Origin: Asanoa sp. WMMD1127
Lineage (GTDB): Bacteria > Actinomycetota > Actinomycetes > Mycobacteriales > Micromonosporaceae
Direction of reading: 5' to 3'
Assembly: GCF_029626225.1 (NCBI RefSeq)
Contig: NZ_JARUBP010000001.1
Location: forward strand, 3,224,001 to 3,288,000
DNA: 64,000 nucleotides
This document shows, piece after piece, positions 1 through 8,658 of this stretch (its first letter is position 1; each line of letters begins with the position of its first letter). Position numbers and translations under genes: made by a program. The notes beneath the pieces are model-generated. The model made no database searches, was not told the origin of the DNA, and worked only from the letters and a program-made list of their open reading frames with translations.

Positions 1-1
1 C

Positions 2-1144
2 GTGCCGGCGACCATGGCCGTGCTGTGGACCGCCCGTCGGGGCGCGCCGAGGCTCACGCTGGCCGCCGGCATCCTGCTGCTGCTCGCGTTCTCGGCCAGC
101 CTGCCCGACAGCGACCTGGCCGGCGTCGTGGCGGCCGACAAGGGGCTCGACCCGACCGCGGTCGCGACGATCGACGACGCGGTCTGGTCGTTCCCCAGCG
201 TCGGCATCCTCGCGCTGATCTTCCTGATTGGACAGACGGTCGGTTTCGTTCTGCTGGGCCTGGCGCTCTGGCGGGCCCGGGTCGTGCCGGCCTGGCTCGC
301 CGCCGTCCTGGCGTTGTCGGGGCCGGCCCACCTGCTCGCACCCGGCGGCAACGTGGGTCCGGCGATCGCCTGGGCGATGACCGCCATCGGGTACGCGGGC
401 GCGTCGGTCGCGCTCGTGCGCACCCGGGACGAGGACTTCGACCTGCCGGCCGCCGCGCCGGCCGGACCGGTGGCACGCGACGCCCGTACCGCCTGGCGTT
501 GGCTCCTGGCGCTCGCCGCCGTCCCGCTCGCCGTGTTCGTCACGGTGTTTTGCTGGTTCCTGCCCTACGACGGCGACGACTCACCCCGGGAGATCTTCGA
601 CGCGCTGGTCGCCGCCACCACCTACCAGCGGACGGCGCTGGCGGTCGGGACCGTCGTGGTGCTCACCGGGTTCGCGGGCATCCTCGCGGTCGCCTGGCAC
701 ACCCGCCGCCGCACGCCGCTGCTCACCACGATCGGCCTGTTCCTCGCGGTGCCGGGCTACACGGCCCTGTTCGCCGGCGGCTCGTACGGCGACGTCGTCG
801 CCTACCTGGTCGGCACGCGGCCCGGCCTGGACCGCGAGGTCGCCTTCCAGCTCACGTCGGGGATGGAGGCCAGCCCGCAGCCGAACCTGCTGGTGCTGGT
901 GTTCGTGGCCGGCCACCTGCTGGGCACCGTGCTGGTCGGCGCGGCGCTGTGGCGGTCGCGGCTCGCGCCGACCTGGCTGGCGATCGGCTTCACGTTGTCG
1001 CAGCCGATCCACCTGACGTCGGTGCTGACGGGCATCCGCTGGATCGACCTGATCGGCTGGGGCCTGACGGCGGCCGGCTTCGCCTGGGCGGCCTGGCGAC
1101 TGATCCGCCAACCGAACGACGAGTTCGACCTGCCGCCGGTGTGA
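2..1144 (+). CDS. Multi-spanning membrane protein, 5' end outside the window
   Basis: Hydrophobic protein with about eight predicted transmembrane helices; no family recognised. It is built from two similar halves. Each half ends in a WR-rich helix pair (GLALWRARVVPAWLA near residue 85, GAALWRSRLAPTWLA near residue 315) followed by a soluble tail (RTRDEDFDLP near 140, RQPNDEFDLP at the C terminus). The second half begins with about 60 residues that have no counterpart before the first half, so the true start probably lies upstream of base 1; the GTG at base 2 or ATG at base 14 would only be internal codons. Function is unknown. It is followed after about 70 bases by the convergent glycosyltransferase gene. 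Confidence 0.7.
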   Translation: MPATMAVLWTARRGAPRLTLAAGILLLLAFSASLPDSDLAGVVAADKGLDPTAVATIDDAVWSFPSVGILALIFLIGQTVGFVLLGLALWRARVVPAWLAAVLALSGPAHLLAPGGNVGPAIAWAMTAIGYAGASVALVRTRDEDFDLPAAAPAGPVARDARTAWRWLLALAAVPLAVFVTVFCWFLPYDGDDSPREIFDALVAATTYQRTALAVGTVVVLTGFAGILAVAWHTRRRTPLLTTIGLFLAVPGYTALFAGGSYGDVVAYLVGTRPGLDREVAFQLTSGMEASPQPNLLVLVFVAGHLLGTVLVGAALWRSRLAPTWLAIGFTLSQPIHLTSVLTGIRWIDLIGWGLTAAGFAWAAWRLIRQPNDEFDLPPV

Positions 1145-1215
1145 CGGACCGGCCGGACCGGCCGCTCGCGAGGAGCGCCGCCAGGCCCGCCGGTGTGCCG
1201 GGTCGGCCGGCCTGG

Positions 1216-2490
1216 TCAGCGCGCGATGAGCGCCGCCAGGCCGGCCGGGCCCGGCGCCGCGAGGATCTCGGCGCCGATCCGCTCCGCCGCCTTGCGGTAG
1301 TCGGGCCGGGCCAGGACCTCGCGGACCGCCGTGCCCACCGCGTCCGCCGTGGGTGTGTCGGTCTTGAGGTTGACGCCGACGCCCGACCAGGCCACCCGCG
1401 CGCTGACCTCGATCTTGTCCTCCGAGGTGCCGGCGACGACCACCGGGACGCCGTGCCGGAGCGCGAACTGCACCCCGCCGTAGCCGCCGTTGGTGACCAT
1501 CACGTCGGTCAGGGGCAGAAGCAGGTCGTACGGCAGGTAGGAGGCGACCCGCACGTTGGGCGGCAGCGGGCCTTCGAGCGACTCCACCGGTCGGCCGCCC
1601 GTGCTGACCACCACGAGCACGTCGTCGCCGGCGAGCGCCGCCATCGTCGGGCGGATCAGCGCCGAGTAGTCCTGGTTGGCGACCGTGCCCTGGGTGACGT
1701 GCACGACCGGACGGCCGGCGGACAGCTCGCCCCACCACTCGGGCAGCGTCTCGTCGCCGGCGCCGCCCCGGCTGACCGGCCCGACGAAGTGCACGAGCCG
1801 GTCACGGTCGGGCCGCGGATATTCGAAGCCGCGCACGGTGAACTGGACGATCGCGTCCGTCCACGATGGCCAGTCGAGGACGAACCCCGGCAGGGCCCGG
1901 CCGGTCGCCGTGCGGTGCACGCGCTGCGCGTACCGTTGGACGCTTCCGAAGACGACCTTCTCCAGGGCGACGTTGAGGAATCCGTTGCGCAGGCGGCCGA
2001 TCGGCCCTGGCATCGGGTGCAGGCCCAGCCCGAACGGTGCGGCGTGCCGGCTCTTGAGGCTCAGCGGGACGATGCCGAGGCTGACCAGCATCGGCCGGCT
2101 CGACCGGGGGCGCAGCGCGAGGGCGGCGGCGCCGATGAACAGCATCTCCGCCAGCACCGCGTCGGTCGGCTCGGCCGCCAGCGCCGCGTCGATCGCCGTG
2201 ACCTGGTCGGGCAGGGGGCGGAGGAAGACCTCCCGCAGGTCGTACCGCAGCTGGTCGAGGCCCTTGTGGTCCATGCGGTCCGGGAACTCCCGGTCGAGGG
2301 CGGAGTCGTCGAAGTCGGCGCCCGCCGGCAGCGGCAGGAACTCGGCGCCGGTGCGCTCGACGGCGGCGCGGTAGCGGGCGCCGGTCAGGAACCGCACGCG
2401 GTGCCCGGTGGCGGCGAGGTGGCTCGCCACACTGAGCAGTGGGGCCACGTGCCCGTGCACGGGGCTGCTGCAGAGCAGGACCGAGGACAT
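1216..2490 (-). CDS. GT1-family (MGT/YjiC-like) glycosyltransferase
   Basis: Cytoplasmic NDP-sugar-dependent glycosyltransferase of the GT-B fold, 424 residues, the usual length for bacterial macrolide/antibiotic glycosyltransferases of family GT1. The N terminus has the typical beta strand and acceptor-site start (SSPVHGHVAPLLSVA, residues 8-22). The C-terminal donor-binding half carries VTQGTVAN near residue 270 and TNGGYGGVQFALRHGVPVVV near 330-350, where families usually have HGG; here the His is replaced by Asn. Start ATG at 2490 is preceded by a strong GGAGGAGAA ribosome site. It is divergent from a TetR-type regulator 66 bases away, a common arrangement for a drug- or metabolite-inactivating glycosyltransferase under local control. 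Acceptor unknown. Confidence 0.85.
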   Translation of the reverse strand: MSSVLLCSSPVHGHVAPLLSVASHLAATGHRVRFLTGARYRAAVERTGAEFLPLPAGADFDDSALDREFPDRMDHKGLDQLRYDLREVFLRPLPDQVTAIDAALAAEPTDAVLAEMLFIGAAALALRPRSSRPMLVSLGIVPLSLKSRHAAPFGLGLHPMPGPIGRLRNGFLNVALEKVVFGSVQRYAQRVHRTATGRALPGFVLDWPSWTDAIVQFTVRGFEYPRPDRDRLVHFVGPVSRGGAGDETLPEWWGELSAGRPVVHVTQGTVANQDYSALIRPTMAALAGDDVLVVVSTGGRPVESLEGPLPPNVRVASYLPYDLLLPLTDVMVTNGGYGGVQFALRHGVPVVVAGTSEDKIEVSARVAWSGVGVNLKTDTPTADAVGTAVREVLARPDYRKAAERIGAEILAAPGPAGLAALIAR

Positions 2491-2556
2491 CGACGTTCTC
2501 CTCCGATACGATTCGGTTATGTCTCGAAGGATTCACTACGGTCGGGCCGCAATCAA

Positions 2557-3186
2557 TTGAACGCCGAAACCCGACAGCCGCGCGCCTACCGTTCACCCCT
2601 GCGCAGCCGGCAGGCCGCCGAGACCCGCGACCGGATCCTGGACGCGGCCGCGACCCGGTTCGCGGCCGACGGCTACGGGCGCACGACCCTGGCCGCCATC
2701 GCGGAGCAGGCCGGCGTGTCGGTGGAGACGGTCCAGGCCAACGGACCCAAGCGGGCGCTGCTGGTGGCGTCGTTCGAGCGGGCCTTCACAGGCGACGAGG
2801 GGTCACACCAGATCGCCGAGCGCGAGGTCGGCCGGCAGATCCTCGCGACGCCCGACCTGGCCACGATGCGGGCCGGCATCATCGGGTTCGTGGTGGCGGC
2901 CAACGAGCGCACGGCGGGGCTGTGGCGCGCCTACGTCTCGGCCGCCGACAGCGACCCGGCGGTGCGAGCGACCCTCGACGACATGTACGGCCGGCGCCGC
3001 AACGACGTCACGGCCGCGGTCGCCGGCCTGGTCTCCCGGGGCGCGCCGATCACCGACCCGGCCCGCGCCGCCGACGTGCTGTCCTTCGTGCTCTCACCGG
3101 AGGGTTACGAGCAACTGGTGCTGCGGTCCGGTTGGTCGTCCGCGGCGTACGCGGCCTGGCTGGACGAAGCCATCGCGGCCCTTTAG
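2557..3186 (+). CDS. TetR-family transcriptional regulator
   Basis: DNA-binding repressor-type protein of 209 residues. The N-terminal TetR helix-turn-helix is clear: RDRILDAAATRFAADGYG, then TLAAIAEQAGVSVETVQ, about residues 20-60. The C-terminal ligand-binding half is all-alpha and unassigned. The start is inferred to be TTG at 2557: the same frame is open far upstream but offers no ATG or GTG close to the domain, and the ATG at 2520 is out of frame and quickly stopped. No good ribosome site is visible. It is divergent from the glycosyltransferase; the 66-base shared region probably holds its operator, with a weak TTCG-N9-CGAA inverted repeat at about 2511-2527. Confidence 0.85.
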   Translation: MNAETRQPRAYRSPLRSRQAAETRDRILDAAATRFAADGYGRTTLAAIAEQAGVSVETVQANGPKRALLVASFERAFTGDEGSHQIAEREVGRQILATPDLATMRAGIIGFVVAANERTAGLWRAYVSAADSDPAVRATLDDMYGRRRNDVTAAVAGLVSRGAPITDPARAADVLSFVLSPEGYEQLVLRSGWSSAAYAAWLDEAIAAL

Positions 3187-3195
3187 GGCCGGCCG

Positions 3196-4440
3196 TCAGC
3201 CGGTGCCGAGGCGGCGGAGGAGGGATCGGGCCGCGGCGACCACGCGGCGGCGGTCGTGGGCGACGCCGAATTCGAACTCGTTGGCGCCGTCGGGGATCGT
3301 GCGCGCGAGCAGCGCCGACGCCGTGCCCGGGCTCAGCGTCACGATGGCCCAGTGGCCGTCGAGTGTGGCGTCGTGGACGCGGGAGCCGCGGACGCCAGGC
3401 GCCGGCGGGTCCGGCAGGCCGGGTCCGAGCGCGCCGGTGACGACGCCGCGCTCGGCGGCGCGGGACAGGCGGGCCCGGTCCGCGGCGGTCAGCAGGCGCG
3501 GGTCCGGCACCAGCAGGAGCGACAGCGCCGGGGCGGTCAGGTCCGCCGCCTCGTCGGCGAGGTGCCGGCTCAGCGCCGTGAGGTAGGTGAGGTTCGCGCG
3601 GCTCGTCGCCCGGTCCGCGAGCGCGTCGAACGGCGTGGCGAGGTCGGCGATCGGCGCCGACCTGATGTCGAAGGCCAGCCCGGCGACCGCGCCGGTGGCG
3701 GGCAGTGGCGCCGGGGGTCCGAGGTGGCGGCCCTGGCCGAGGACCGCGCCGGCGGAGCGGGCGAACGCCGAGTCGGCGGCCGTCTCGACGCCCTCGGCCA
3801 GGATCGTCGCGCCGGTGCGCTCGGCCTCCTCGTACGCCATGTCCATGATGTGCATCGTCTGTGGCGTGGGTCCGCCCTGGATGACCCAGTGGTCGAGCTT
3901 GATGACGTCGGCCCCGAGGACCGGCAGCATCGACAGCGCCGCGGGGCTGGCGCCCAGGTCGTCGATGGCGAGGCCGGCGGCGTCGGGGCGCTGGCGGTCG
4001 ATGCCCTCCAGCAGCGAGCGCGGGTCGCGGTCCAGGGACCGCTCGGTCACCTCCAGCACCACCCGGAACCGCGCGAAGCCCTTCTCGATGTCGGGCCACA
4101 GGTCAGGCGGGCAGTCGGTGCCGAGCGCCATGGGTTCGACGTTGAGGAACAGGAGTTGGTCCTCGGGCAGGTGTGCCGCCAGTGCTGCCTGGCAGGCGGC
4201 GGCGCGGGCCGCCCAGTCGAATTCGATCACGCGATCGCTGCGGTACGCGTACCGCAGCAGCTCTGGTGCCGTCCGCAGCGGCGAGCCGGCGGGGCCGCGG
4301 ACCAGTGCCTCGCAGCCGACCGTCTTGCCGGTGGCCAGGTGGACGATCGGCTGGAACAGGATGTCGAGGTGCCGATCGCGCAGGATCCGCAGGAACTCGG
4401 CCGCACCGTGGTCAGCCTCGTTCGGTGACATATTTGCCAC
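3196..4440 (-). CDS. EAL-domain c-di-GMP phosphodiesterase with C-terminal DICT-like domain
   Basis: Predicted cytosolic protein of 414 residues that hydrolyses cyclic di-GMP. The EAL domain spans about residues 18-245 and keeps the catalytic signature: EALVR, FLNVEP, VLEVTER, IDDLGAS, IKLDHW, ILAEGVET and a GQG motif. Metal-binding acidic residues therefore look intact, so activity is likely. The C-terminal 150 residues fit the DICT sensory module often fused to EAL or GGDEF domains; this second assignment is less certain. No GGDEF domain and no membrane segment are present. The start may be GTG 4440 or ATG 4431. It faces the TetR gene tail to tail, and a STAS protein is divergently encoded about 110 bases away, consistent with a signalling neighbourhood. 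Confidence 0.85.
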   Translation of the reverse strand: MANMSPNEADHGAAEFLRILRDRHLDILFQPIVHLATGKTVGCEALVRGPAGSPLRTAPELLRYAYRSDRVIEFDWAARAAACQAALAAHLPEDQLLFLNVEPMALGTDCPPDLWPDIEKGFARFRVVLEVTERSLDRDPRSLLEGIDRQRPDAAGLAIDDLGASPAALSMLPVLGADVIKLDHWVIQGGPTPQTMHIMDMAYEEAERTGATILAEGVETAADSAFARSAGAVLGQGRHLGPPAPLPATGAVAGLAFDIRSAPIADLATPFDALADRATSRANLTYLTALSRHLADEAADLTAPALSLLLVPDPRLLTAADRARLSRAAERGVVTGALGPGLPDPPAPGVRGSRVHDATLDGHWAIVTLSPGTASALLARTIPDGANEFEFGVAHDRRRVVAAARSLLRRLGTG

Positions 4441-4552
4441 AAATCAACGATAGTGCCCGCGCTGGATGTCCCGCTGCCCGTTTGGGCGTCCGGCCGTCGG
4501 GTAGCAATTGAGACGTTCTTGCTATATGGCAACGGACGGGCGGGAGGATCAA

Positions 4553-4879
4553 GTGGCGAACGCGCAGGTAGGCCGGCGCCTCCTCGACAACGGCACGGTC
4601 GTGTTCGACCTGAGGGGCGAGTTGGACGTCGCCGTCAACGACGCGTTGCGCGACGTCCTCGAGCAGACGATCCGGCGGCAGCGGCCGCCCATGGTGGTCG
4701 TCAACATGCGGCACGTGACCTTCGTCGACTCGACCGGCATGGGCGCACTGGTGGCCGGGCTCAACGCGGCCCGCGACCAGGAGGTCCGCTTCGTCGTGCA
4801 GGAGGTCGCGCCGTTCGTCGAGAAGCAGCTCCGGATCGCGGGCCTGTACGAGACGCTGGTGCAGGCCCAGGGCAGCTAG
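4553..4879 (+). CDS. STAS-domain anti-anti-sigma factor-like protein
   Basis: Small cytosolic protein of 108 residues made of one STAS domain, as in SpoIIAA/RsbV antagonists that bind anti-sigma kinases. The conserved phosphorylation loop is visible as VDSTGMGALVAGL near residues 62-74, so the phosphorylatable Ser is kept. GTG 4553 is chosen because GGGAGGATCAA precedes it at good spacing; an upstream in-frame ATG at 4526 lacks such a site. No cognate anti-sigma kinase is in the window. Its stop codon overlaps the stop codon of the convergent DUF4142 gene (4876-4879). Confidence 0.85.
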   Translation: MANAQVGRRLLDNGTVVFDLRGELDVAVNDALRDVLEQTIRRQRPPMVVVNMRHVTFVDSTGMGALVAGLNAARDQEVRFVVQEVAPFVEKQLRIAGLYETLVQAQGS

Positions 4880-5397
4880 ACCTGGCTCGCCGCCTGGTTG
4901 AGCAGCGCGTGGTGCTGCTCGAGCACCGGAGCGGCCGCGGTGGCGTCCTGCTTGACCGCCGGGTCCGTGCCCTGCTCGATCTCACGCTGGCCGTTCTGCA
5001 TCGCCGCCGTGTGGGCCGCCTGCTGGAGCGGGATCCACACCCGGTCGTACTGCGACGCCGGCACCCTCGCCAGCCGTTCGGTCGCCTCCCGCGCGGCGTC
5101 CGCCGGGGCCAGCGGCACCCCGAGCGATGACGCGGTCTGCTGGAGCGACTGGTCCAGCCGGGTGTGGTCGGCGACGAACCGCGCCCCGATGTCCTTCACC
5201 TGCTGGCTGCGCCCCTTCTCCTGGGCCTGGGTGCCGGTGGCGATCTCCAGCAGGTTGGACTGGTGCGCGGCCTGCAGATAGGCGACGTCCTGCGTCGACG
5301 GCGCGGCGGCCGGCGCCTCGGCCGCCCCCGCGACCCCCGCCCCGGCGCCGAGCGCGGCCACGATCGCGGCGGCCACCCCGAATGTGCGAAGTCCCAT
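4876..5397 (-). CDS. DUF4142 secreted protein
   Basis: Exported protein of 173 residues. An N-terminal signal peptide is obvious (RTFGVAAAIVAALGAGAGV ending around AGAAEA), followed by the alpha-helical DUF4142 domain with the typical YLQAAHQSNLLEIATG start, FVADHTRLDQSL and VPASQYDRVW segments. The family is a ferritin-like four-helix fold of unknown biochemical role found outside the membrane. ATG 5397 is chosen because GAGGGGG lies just upstream and the signal peptide begins there; an in-frame start at 5478 would put charged sequence before the signal. It ends overlapping the STAS gene stop codon. Confidence 0.85.
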   Translation of the reverse strand: MGLRTFGVAAAIVAALGAGAGVAGAAEAPAAAPSTQDVAYLQAAHQSNLLEIATGTQAQEKGRSQQVKDIGARFVADHTRLDQSLQQTASSLGVPLAPADAAREATERLARVPASQYDRVWIPLQQAAHTAAMQNGQREIEQGTDPAVKQDATAAAPVLEQHHALLNQAASQV

Positions 5398-5593
5398 GAC
5401 GATGCACCCCCTCGGCACCCGCCTGCCCGATGCGGCCCGACCTAACCGTGGCCAGCCGGTCTTTGACCGGATCGGCACGGTCGGCCAGGTCTGGGACGAT
5501 GCCGCTGGAGCGCATCGAGACGGAGCCGCCGGAGGACGAGCGGTAGGTCAGGCGGTACCGCGGGAGACGGCCATCGACGGGCGCGCTATGCAC

Positions 5594-5625
5594 GCGTGTC
5601 AGGTGGCGTGTCAGTGGCGTGTCAG
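5594..5625 (+). repeat. Three phased direct repeats of GCGTGTCAG
   Basis: Three exact copies of the 9-mer GCGTGTCAG lie at 5594-5602, 5606-5614 and 5617-5625, 12 and 11 bases apart, roughly one helical turn. They sit 60-90 bases before the DUF4097 start codon, a position that suits binding of a regulator in head-to-tail array. No regulator gene is adjacent, so the partner is unknown. Confidence 0.55.
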
Positions 5626-5684
5626 AGCGGTGGCGGGCCCGCCGCCGACAGTGGTCCCAGACGACGAACCGAAAGGAACCACAG

Positions 5685-6512
5685 ATGCCTACCTTCGCCA
5701 CTCCGCAGCCGATCACCGCCACCGTCGAGGTCGCCGGCGCCCAGGTCCGGGTCAACGCCACCGACCGCGCCGACACCGCCGTCACCGTCGCGCCTTTGGA
5801 CCCGAGCAGCCGCAAGGACGTCAAGGTCGCCGAGCGGACCCGCGTCGACTACGCCGCCGGGCAGCTGCGGGTCAAGACCACCGTCTCCGGCGACAAGAAC
5901 GGCTCCGTGGCCATCACCATCGACGTGCCCGCCGGGTCGCACCTGGCCGCCTACCTGGCGCACTCCGACATCCACGCCGCCGGGCCGCTCGGCTCCGGGG
6001 ACCTGCACATCGCGTCCGGCCGGGTCGCGCTCGACCGCCTCGACGCGCTCACCGCCAACCTGTCCTCGGGCAGCGTCACCGTCGGCCACGTCGCCGGCGG
6101 CGCCCAGGTCGACGGCGGCGCCTACACCCTGCGGATCGGCGAGATCACCGGCGCCGCCCGGATCGAGAACGCCGGCGGGCAGGTGTCGATCGGTCACGCC
6201 CAGGCCCGCGTCGAGCTGCGCAGCGCCAGCGGCGACCTCGACATCGAGCAGGCCGACGCCGACGTCGCGGCCCAGACCGCCAGCGGCGCCATCCGCATCG
6301 GCCGGCTGACCCGCGGCCAGGCCGAGCTGACCAACGCCTCCGGCAACATCGAGGTCGGCATCCCGACCGGCGCCACCGCCTACATCGCCGCCAAGAGCGA
6401 CCGCGGGGCGGTCAGCGACTACGTCTCGGACCAGCCCGGCGGCGGCGACGAGGTCACCGTCCACGCCCGCACCCGCCACGGCGACATCATCATCCGCCCG
6501 GCCACCCGTTGA
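5685..6512 (+). CDS. DUF4097-family beta-strand repeat protein
   Basis: Protein of 275 residues without signal peptide or membrane helix, made of repeating short strands such as GDLHIASGRVAL, GGAYTLRIGEITG, SASGDLDIEQADADV and NASGNIEVGIPTG. This is the stacked beta-solenoid pattern of DUF4097, whose members are often encoded near PadR/HTH regulators and membrane-stress genes; the biochemical role is not known. The ATG at 5685 follows GAAAGGAACC. The three phased GCGTGTCAG repeats lie upstream and a hairpin terminator follows, so it looks like a single-gene transcript with its own control. Confidence 0.85.
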   Translation: MPTFATPQPITATVEVAGAQVRVNATDRADTAVTVAPLDPSSRKDVKVAERTRVDYAAGQLRVKTTVSGDKNGSVAITIDVPAGSHLAAYLAHSDIHAAGPLGSGDLHIASGRVALDRLDALTANLSSGSVTVGHVAGGAQVDGGAYTLRIGEITGAARIENAGGQVSIGHAQARVELRSASGDLDIEQADADVAAQTASGAIRIGRLTRGQAELTNASGNIEVGIPTGATAYIAAKSDRGAVSDYVSDQPGGGDEVTVHARTRHGDIIIRPATR

Positions 6513-6525
6513 CGGGCCCGCGGCA

Positions 6526-6556
6526 CCCCGGCGAAGCGCGTACGCCTTCGCCGGGG
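6526..6556 (+). terminator. Hairpin terminator after DUF4097 gene
   Basis: Perfect 11-base stem CCCCGGCGAAG / CTTCGCCGGGG around a 9-base loop, 14 bases after the DUF4097 stop codon. There is no long T tract, as is usual in actinomycetes. Confidence 0.65.
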
Positions 6557-6913
6557 TTGATGGTCACACGCGGCTCCAGAACGCGTTGGCGGCTCTCCCG
6601 GTGCCCCGGCCGAGCCGAGGTTCGGGCCGGGACGCGTGCGTTGTCGACCTCACCTTCCGCTCGGATCCGTCACCCGGGTGGCGATGCGGATGGCCGCGCC
6701 GCCCGTTTCCGAGATCATGTGCGCCGGATCTGGTATCGAGGCGGGATGGGCTGGCAGCCACCGGCGCCCAACCCCGGCATCACCGCGGATGGCGATCAGC
6801 AGCGCTCGACGGTCTGCGCATCGTCGGCGATCACGAGATGCCGGCGGCCCAGACGGCGGACAATTGGTTCGACGGCCTGACGCCGCCGCTGAGTCGCTGG
6901 GAGGCCCCCCATC
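6557..6913. other. Intergenic stretch without a supported gene
   Basis: About 360 bases between the DUF4097 terminator and the SDR start. Reading frames are open on both strands but none has a credible start, ribosome site or recognisable product. It should contain the SDR promoter; no clear element was seen. Confidence 0.5.
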
Positions 6914-7723
6914 GTGAAGACCTGGCTGATCACGGGCGCGTCCAGAGGGATGGGCCGCGAGCTGGTCTCACAGGCCCTGGGCCGCGGCGACCGGGTCGCG
7001 GCCACGTTGCGGCGGCCCGAGCAGCTCGACGATCTCGCGGACCGGCACGGCGACCGGCTCTGGCGTCGCGCGCTCGACGTCACCGACACCACGACGCTGC
7101 GGGTGGTGGTGTCGGCGGCCTTCGCGGACCACCAACGGATCGACGTGGTCGTCTCGAACGCCGGGTACGGTGTGTTCGGCGTCGCCGAAGACCTGACCGA
7201 CGACCAGATCCAGGACATGATCGCGACGAACCTGACCGCGTCGATCCAACTGGCCCGGGCCGTCATCCCGCCGTTGCGGGCGCAGGGCGGCGGCCGGCTG
7301 ATGCAGATGTCGAGCATGGGCGGCCAGATCGCCTTCCCGGCGTTCTCGATGTACCACGTGACCAAGTGGGGGATCGAGGGCTTCTACGAGGCCCTGGCCA
7401 CCGAGGTGGCGCCGTTCGGCATCGCGACGACACTGATCGAGCCGGGCATGGTGCGCACCGGGTTCTTCGACGCCGCCACGCGGGTCCCGGTCAGCGAGCC
7501 CTACGTGGGCGGCCCGGCTGACCGACCGCCGGTCTCCGTCGAGCAGATGACCGACAGCCAGGAGAAGACGGCCGCGGCCATCATCGCCGCCGCTGACTCG
7601 GCCGACCCACCGCGGCGACTGGTGCTGGGGTCCGACGCCTGGAACCTCATGACCGACACGCTGCGCCAACGCCTCGCCGACATCGAGTCGCAACAGGAAT
7701 CGGCGGCCGTCGCCGACCTGTGA
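6914..7723 (+). CDS. Short-chain dehydrogenase/reductase (SDR)
   Basis: NAD(P)-dependent oxidoreductase of 269 residues with classical SDR layout: cofactor motif TGASRGMGRE at residues 7-16, NAG motif VVSNAGYGVFG near 80, catalytic Ser in MSSMGGQIAF near 140 and YxxxK as YHVTK near 152-156. The C-terminal part after VEPGMVRT-type sequence (IEPGMVRTGFF) resembles the retinol-dehydrogenase-like group acting on small carbonyls. Substrate unknown. Start GTG 6914 begins directly with the Rossmann strand. It stands alone and converges on the next gene. Confidence 0.88.
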   Translation: MKTWLITGASRGMGRELVSQALGRGDRVAATLRRPEQLDDLADRHGDRLWRRALDVTDTTTLRVVVSAAFADHQRIDVVVSNAGYGVFGVAEDLTDDQIQDMIATNLTASIQLARAVIPPLRAQGGGRLMQMSSMGGQIAFPAFSMYHVTKWGIEGFYEALATEVAPFGIATTLIEPGMVRTGFFDAATRVPVSEPYVGGPADRPPVSVEQMTDSQEKTAAAIIAAADSADPPRRLVLGSDAWNLMTDTLRQRLADIESQQESAAVADL

Positions 7724-7732
7724 GCGCGGGCG

Positions 7733-8626
7733 TCAGGAGTTTCCGGCGTTTTCCGCCAGGTCTGCCCAGAGGACGCGGTGATCAGCGTGTAGGTACAGGC
7801 GGCTGCCGTGTGTCGCGATTGGATGGAAGGCGTGCAGCGGGGCATCGTCCGTGTCGACGAGGACGGCGGGCGCAACGGTGTCGTCGGTCAGGCGACTGAA
7901 GGTTAGGCGCATGGGGTCGCCGTACTCCCCGATGAAGAGGACCTCGTCGCGGTGCACCAGTAGGTGTCGGGCGCCGCGCACCGGAGTCGGTGTGTGGGCG
8001 CGAGCCCGGCCGTCGGTGATCTGGACGAGCGGGAAGCCGGTGTAGTAATACGCCCAGGTGGTGCGGGCATCGACGTTGAGGGCGTAGCAGTCGGCGATGG
8101 GCTCGGCGCCCGCCGGCGGTTGGTAGGTCCACAGCCGCCGACCGTGGCCGTCGAACCGGACGAGGCCGGCGGCGCCGATCGGGTCGTCCCACCCGAGATT
8201 GCCGAAGACGCCCTCGTCGAAGTAGCCGACCCAGATCGTCCCGGCGGCGTCGACGCCGATGTGTTCGATGCCGTCACCGAGACAGAAGGACCGCACGTGT
8301 GCCCCCGCAGGGTCGAACACGTGAGCGTTGTCCTCCGCCGTGCCGTCACGGAAACGGCGGCAGCGCGAGCTGACCACCAGGATGTCGCCGTCGGGCAGCA
8401 GATCCACCAGCGGATAGGCGACCGCGGCGCCGGCCAACGGGACCCGCCGCCATCCCTGGTCGCCGTCGTACAGGTGCACCGACGCAGCCGAGTCTCGCGC
8501 CACGGCGAGGACGACCAACTGTCCGAAGACCGTGCCGGTGGCCGCGACGATCTCCTCCGCCGACTCGAGCGTCGGCAACTCGGCCACCTGCCAGCACCGC
8601 AAAGTCCGCACGCCGTCTTCTACCAT
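7733..8626 (-). CDS. Predicted beta-propeller protein, function unknown
   Basis: Protein of 297 residues without signal peptide or membrane helix. Repeated segments with aromatic/GD patterns (VHLYDGDQGWRRVPLAG, LVDLLPDGDILVVSSRCRR, VGVDAAGTIWVGYFDEGVFG, VRFDGHGRRLWTYQPP) look like blades of a propeller of the NHL/WD type. No enzyme motif is recognised. The start ATG is 32 bases from the divergent small gene at 8659. It may act as a binding or scaffold protein, but that is only a fold-level guess. Confidence 0.65.
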   Translation of the reverse strand: MVEDGVRTLRCWQVAELPTLESAEEIVAATGTVFGQLVVLAVARDSAASVHLYDGDQGWRRVPLAGAAVAYPLVDLLPDGDILVVSSRCRRFRDGTAEDNAHVFDPAGAHVRSFCLGDGIEHIGVDAAGTIWVGYFDEGVFGNLGWDDPIGAAGLVRFDGHGRRLWTYQPPAGAEPIADCYALNVDARTTWAYYYTGFPLVQITDGRARAHTPTPVRGARHLLVHRDEVLFIGEYGDPMRLTFSRLTDDTVAPAVLVDTDDAPLHAFHPIATHGSRLYLHADHRVLWADLAENAGNS

Positions 8627-8658
8627 TCCGGAAGGACAGCCGCAGGGGAGGCCCGGAC

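Noticed and set aside
25-2556. Long plus-strand open frame leading into the TetR gene
   Set aside because: It is a shadow of the membrane protein and of the glycosyltransferase; only the part after 2557 has TetR sequence.
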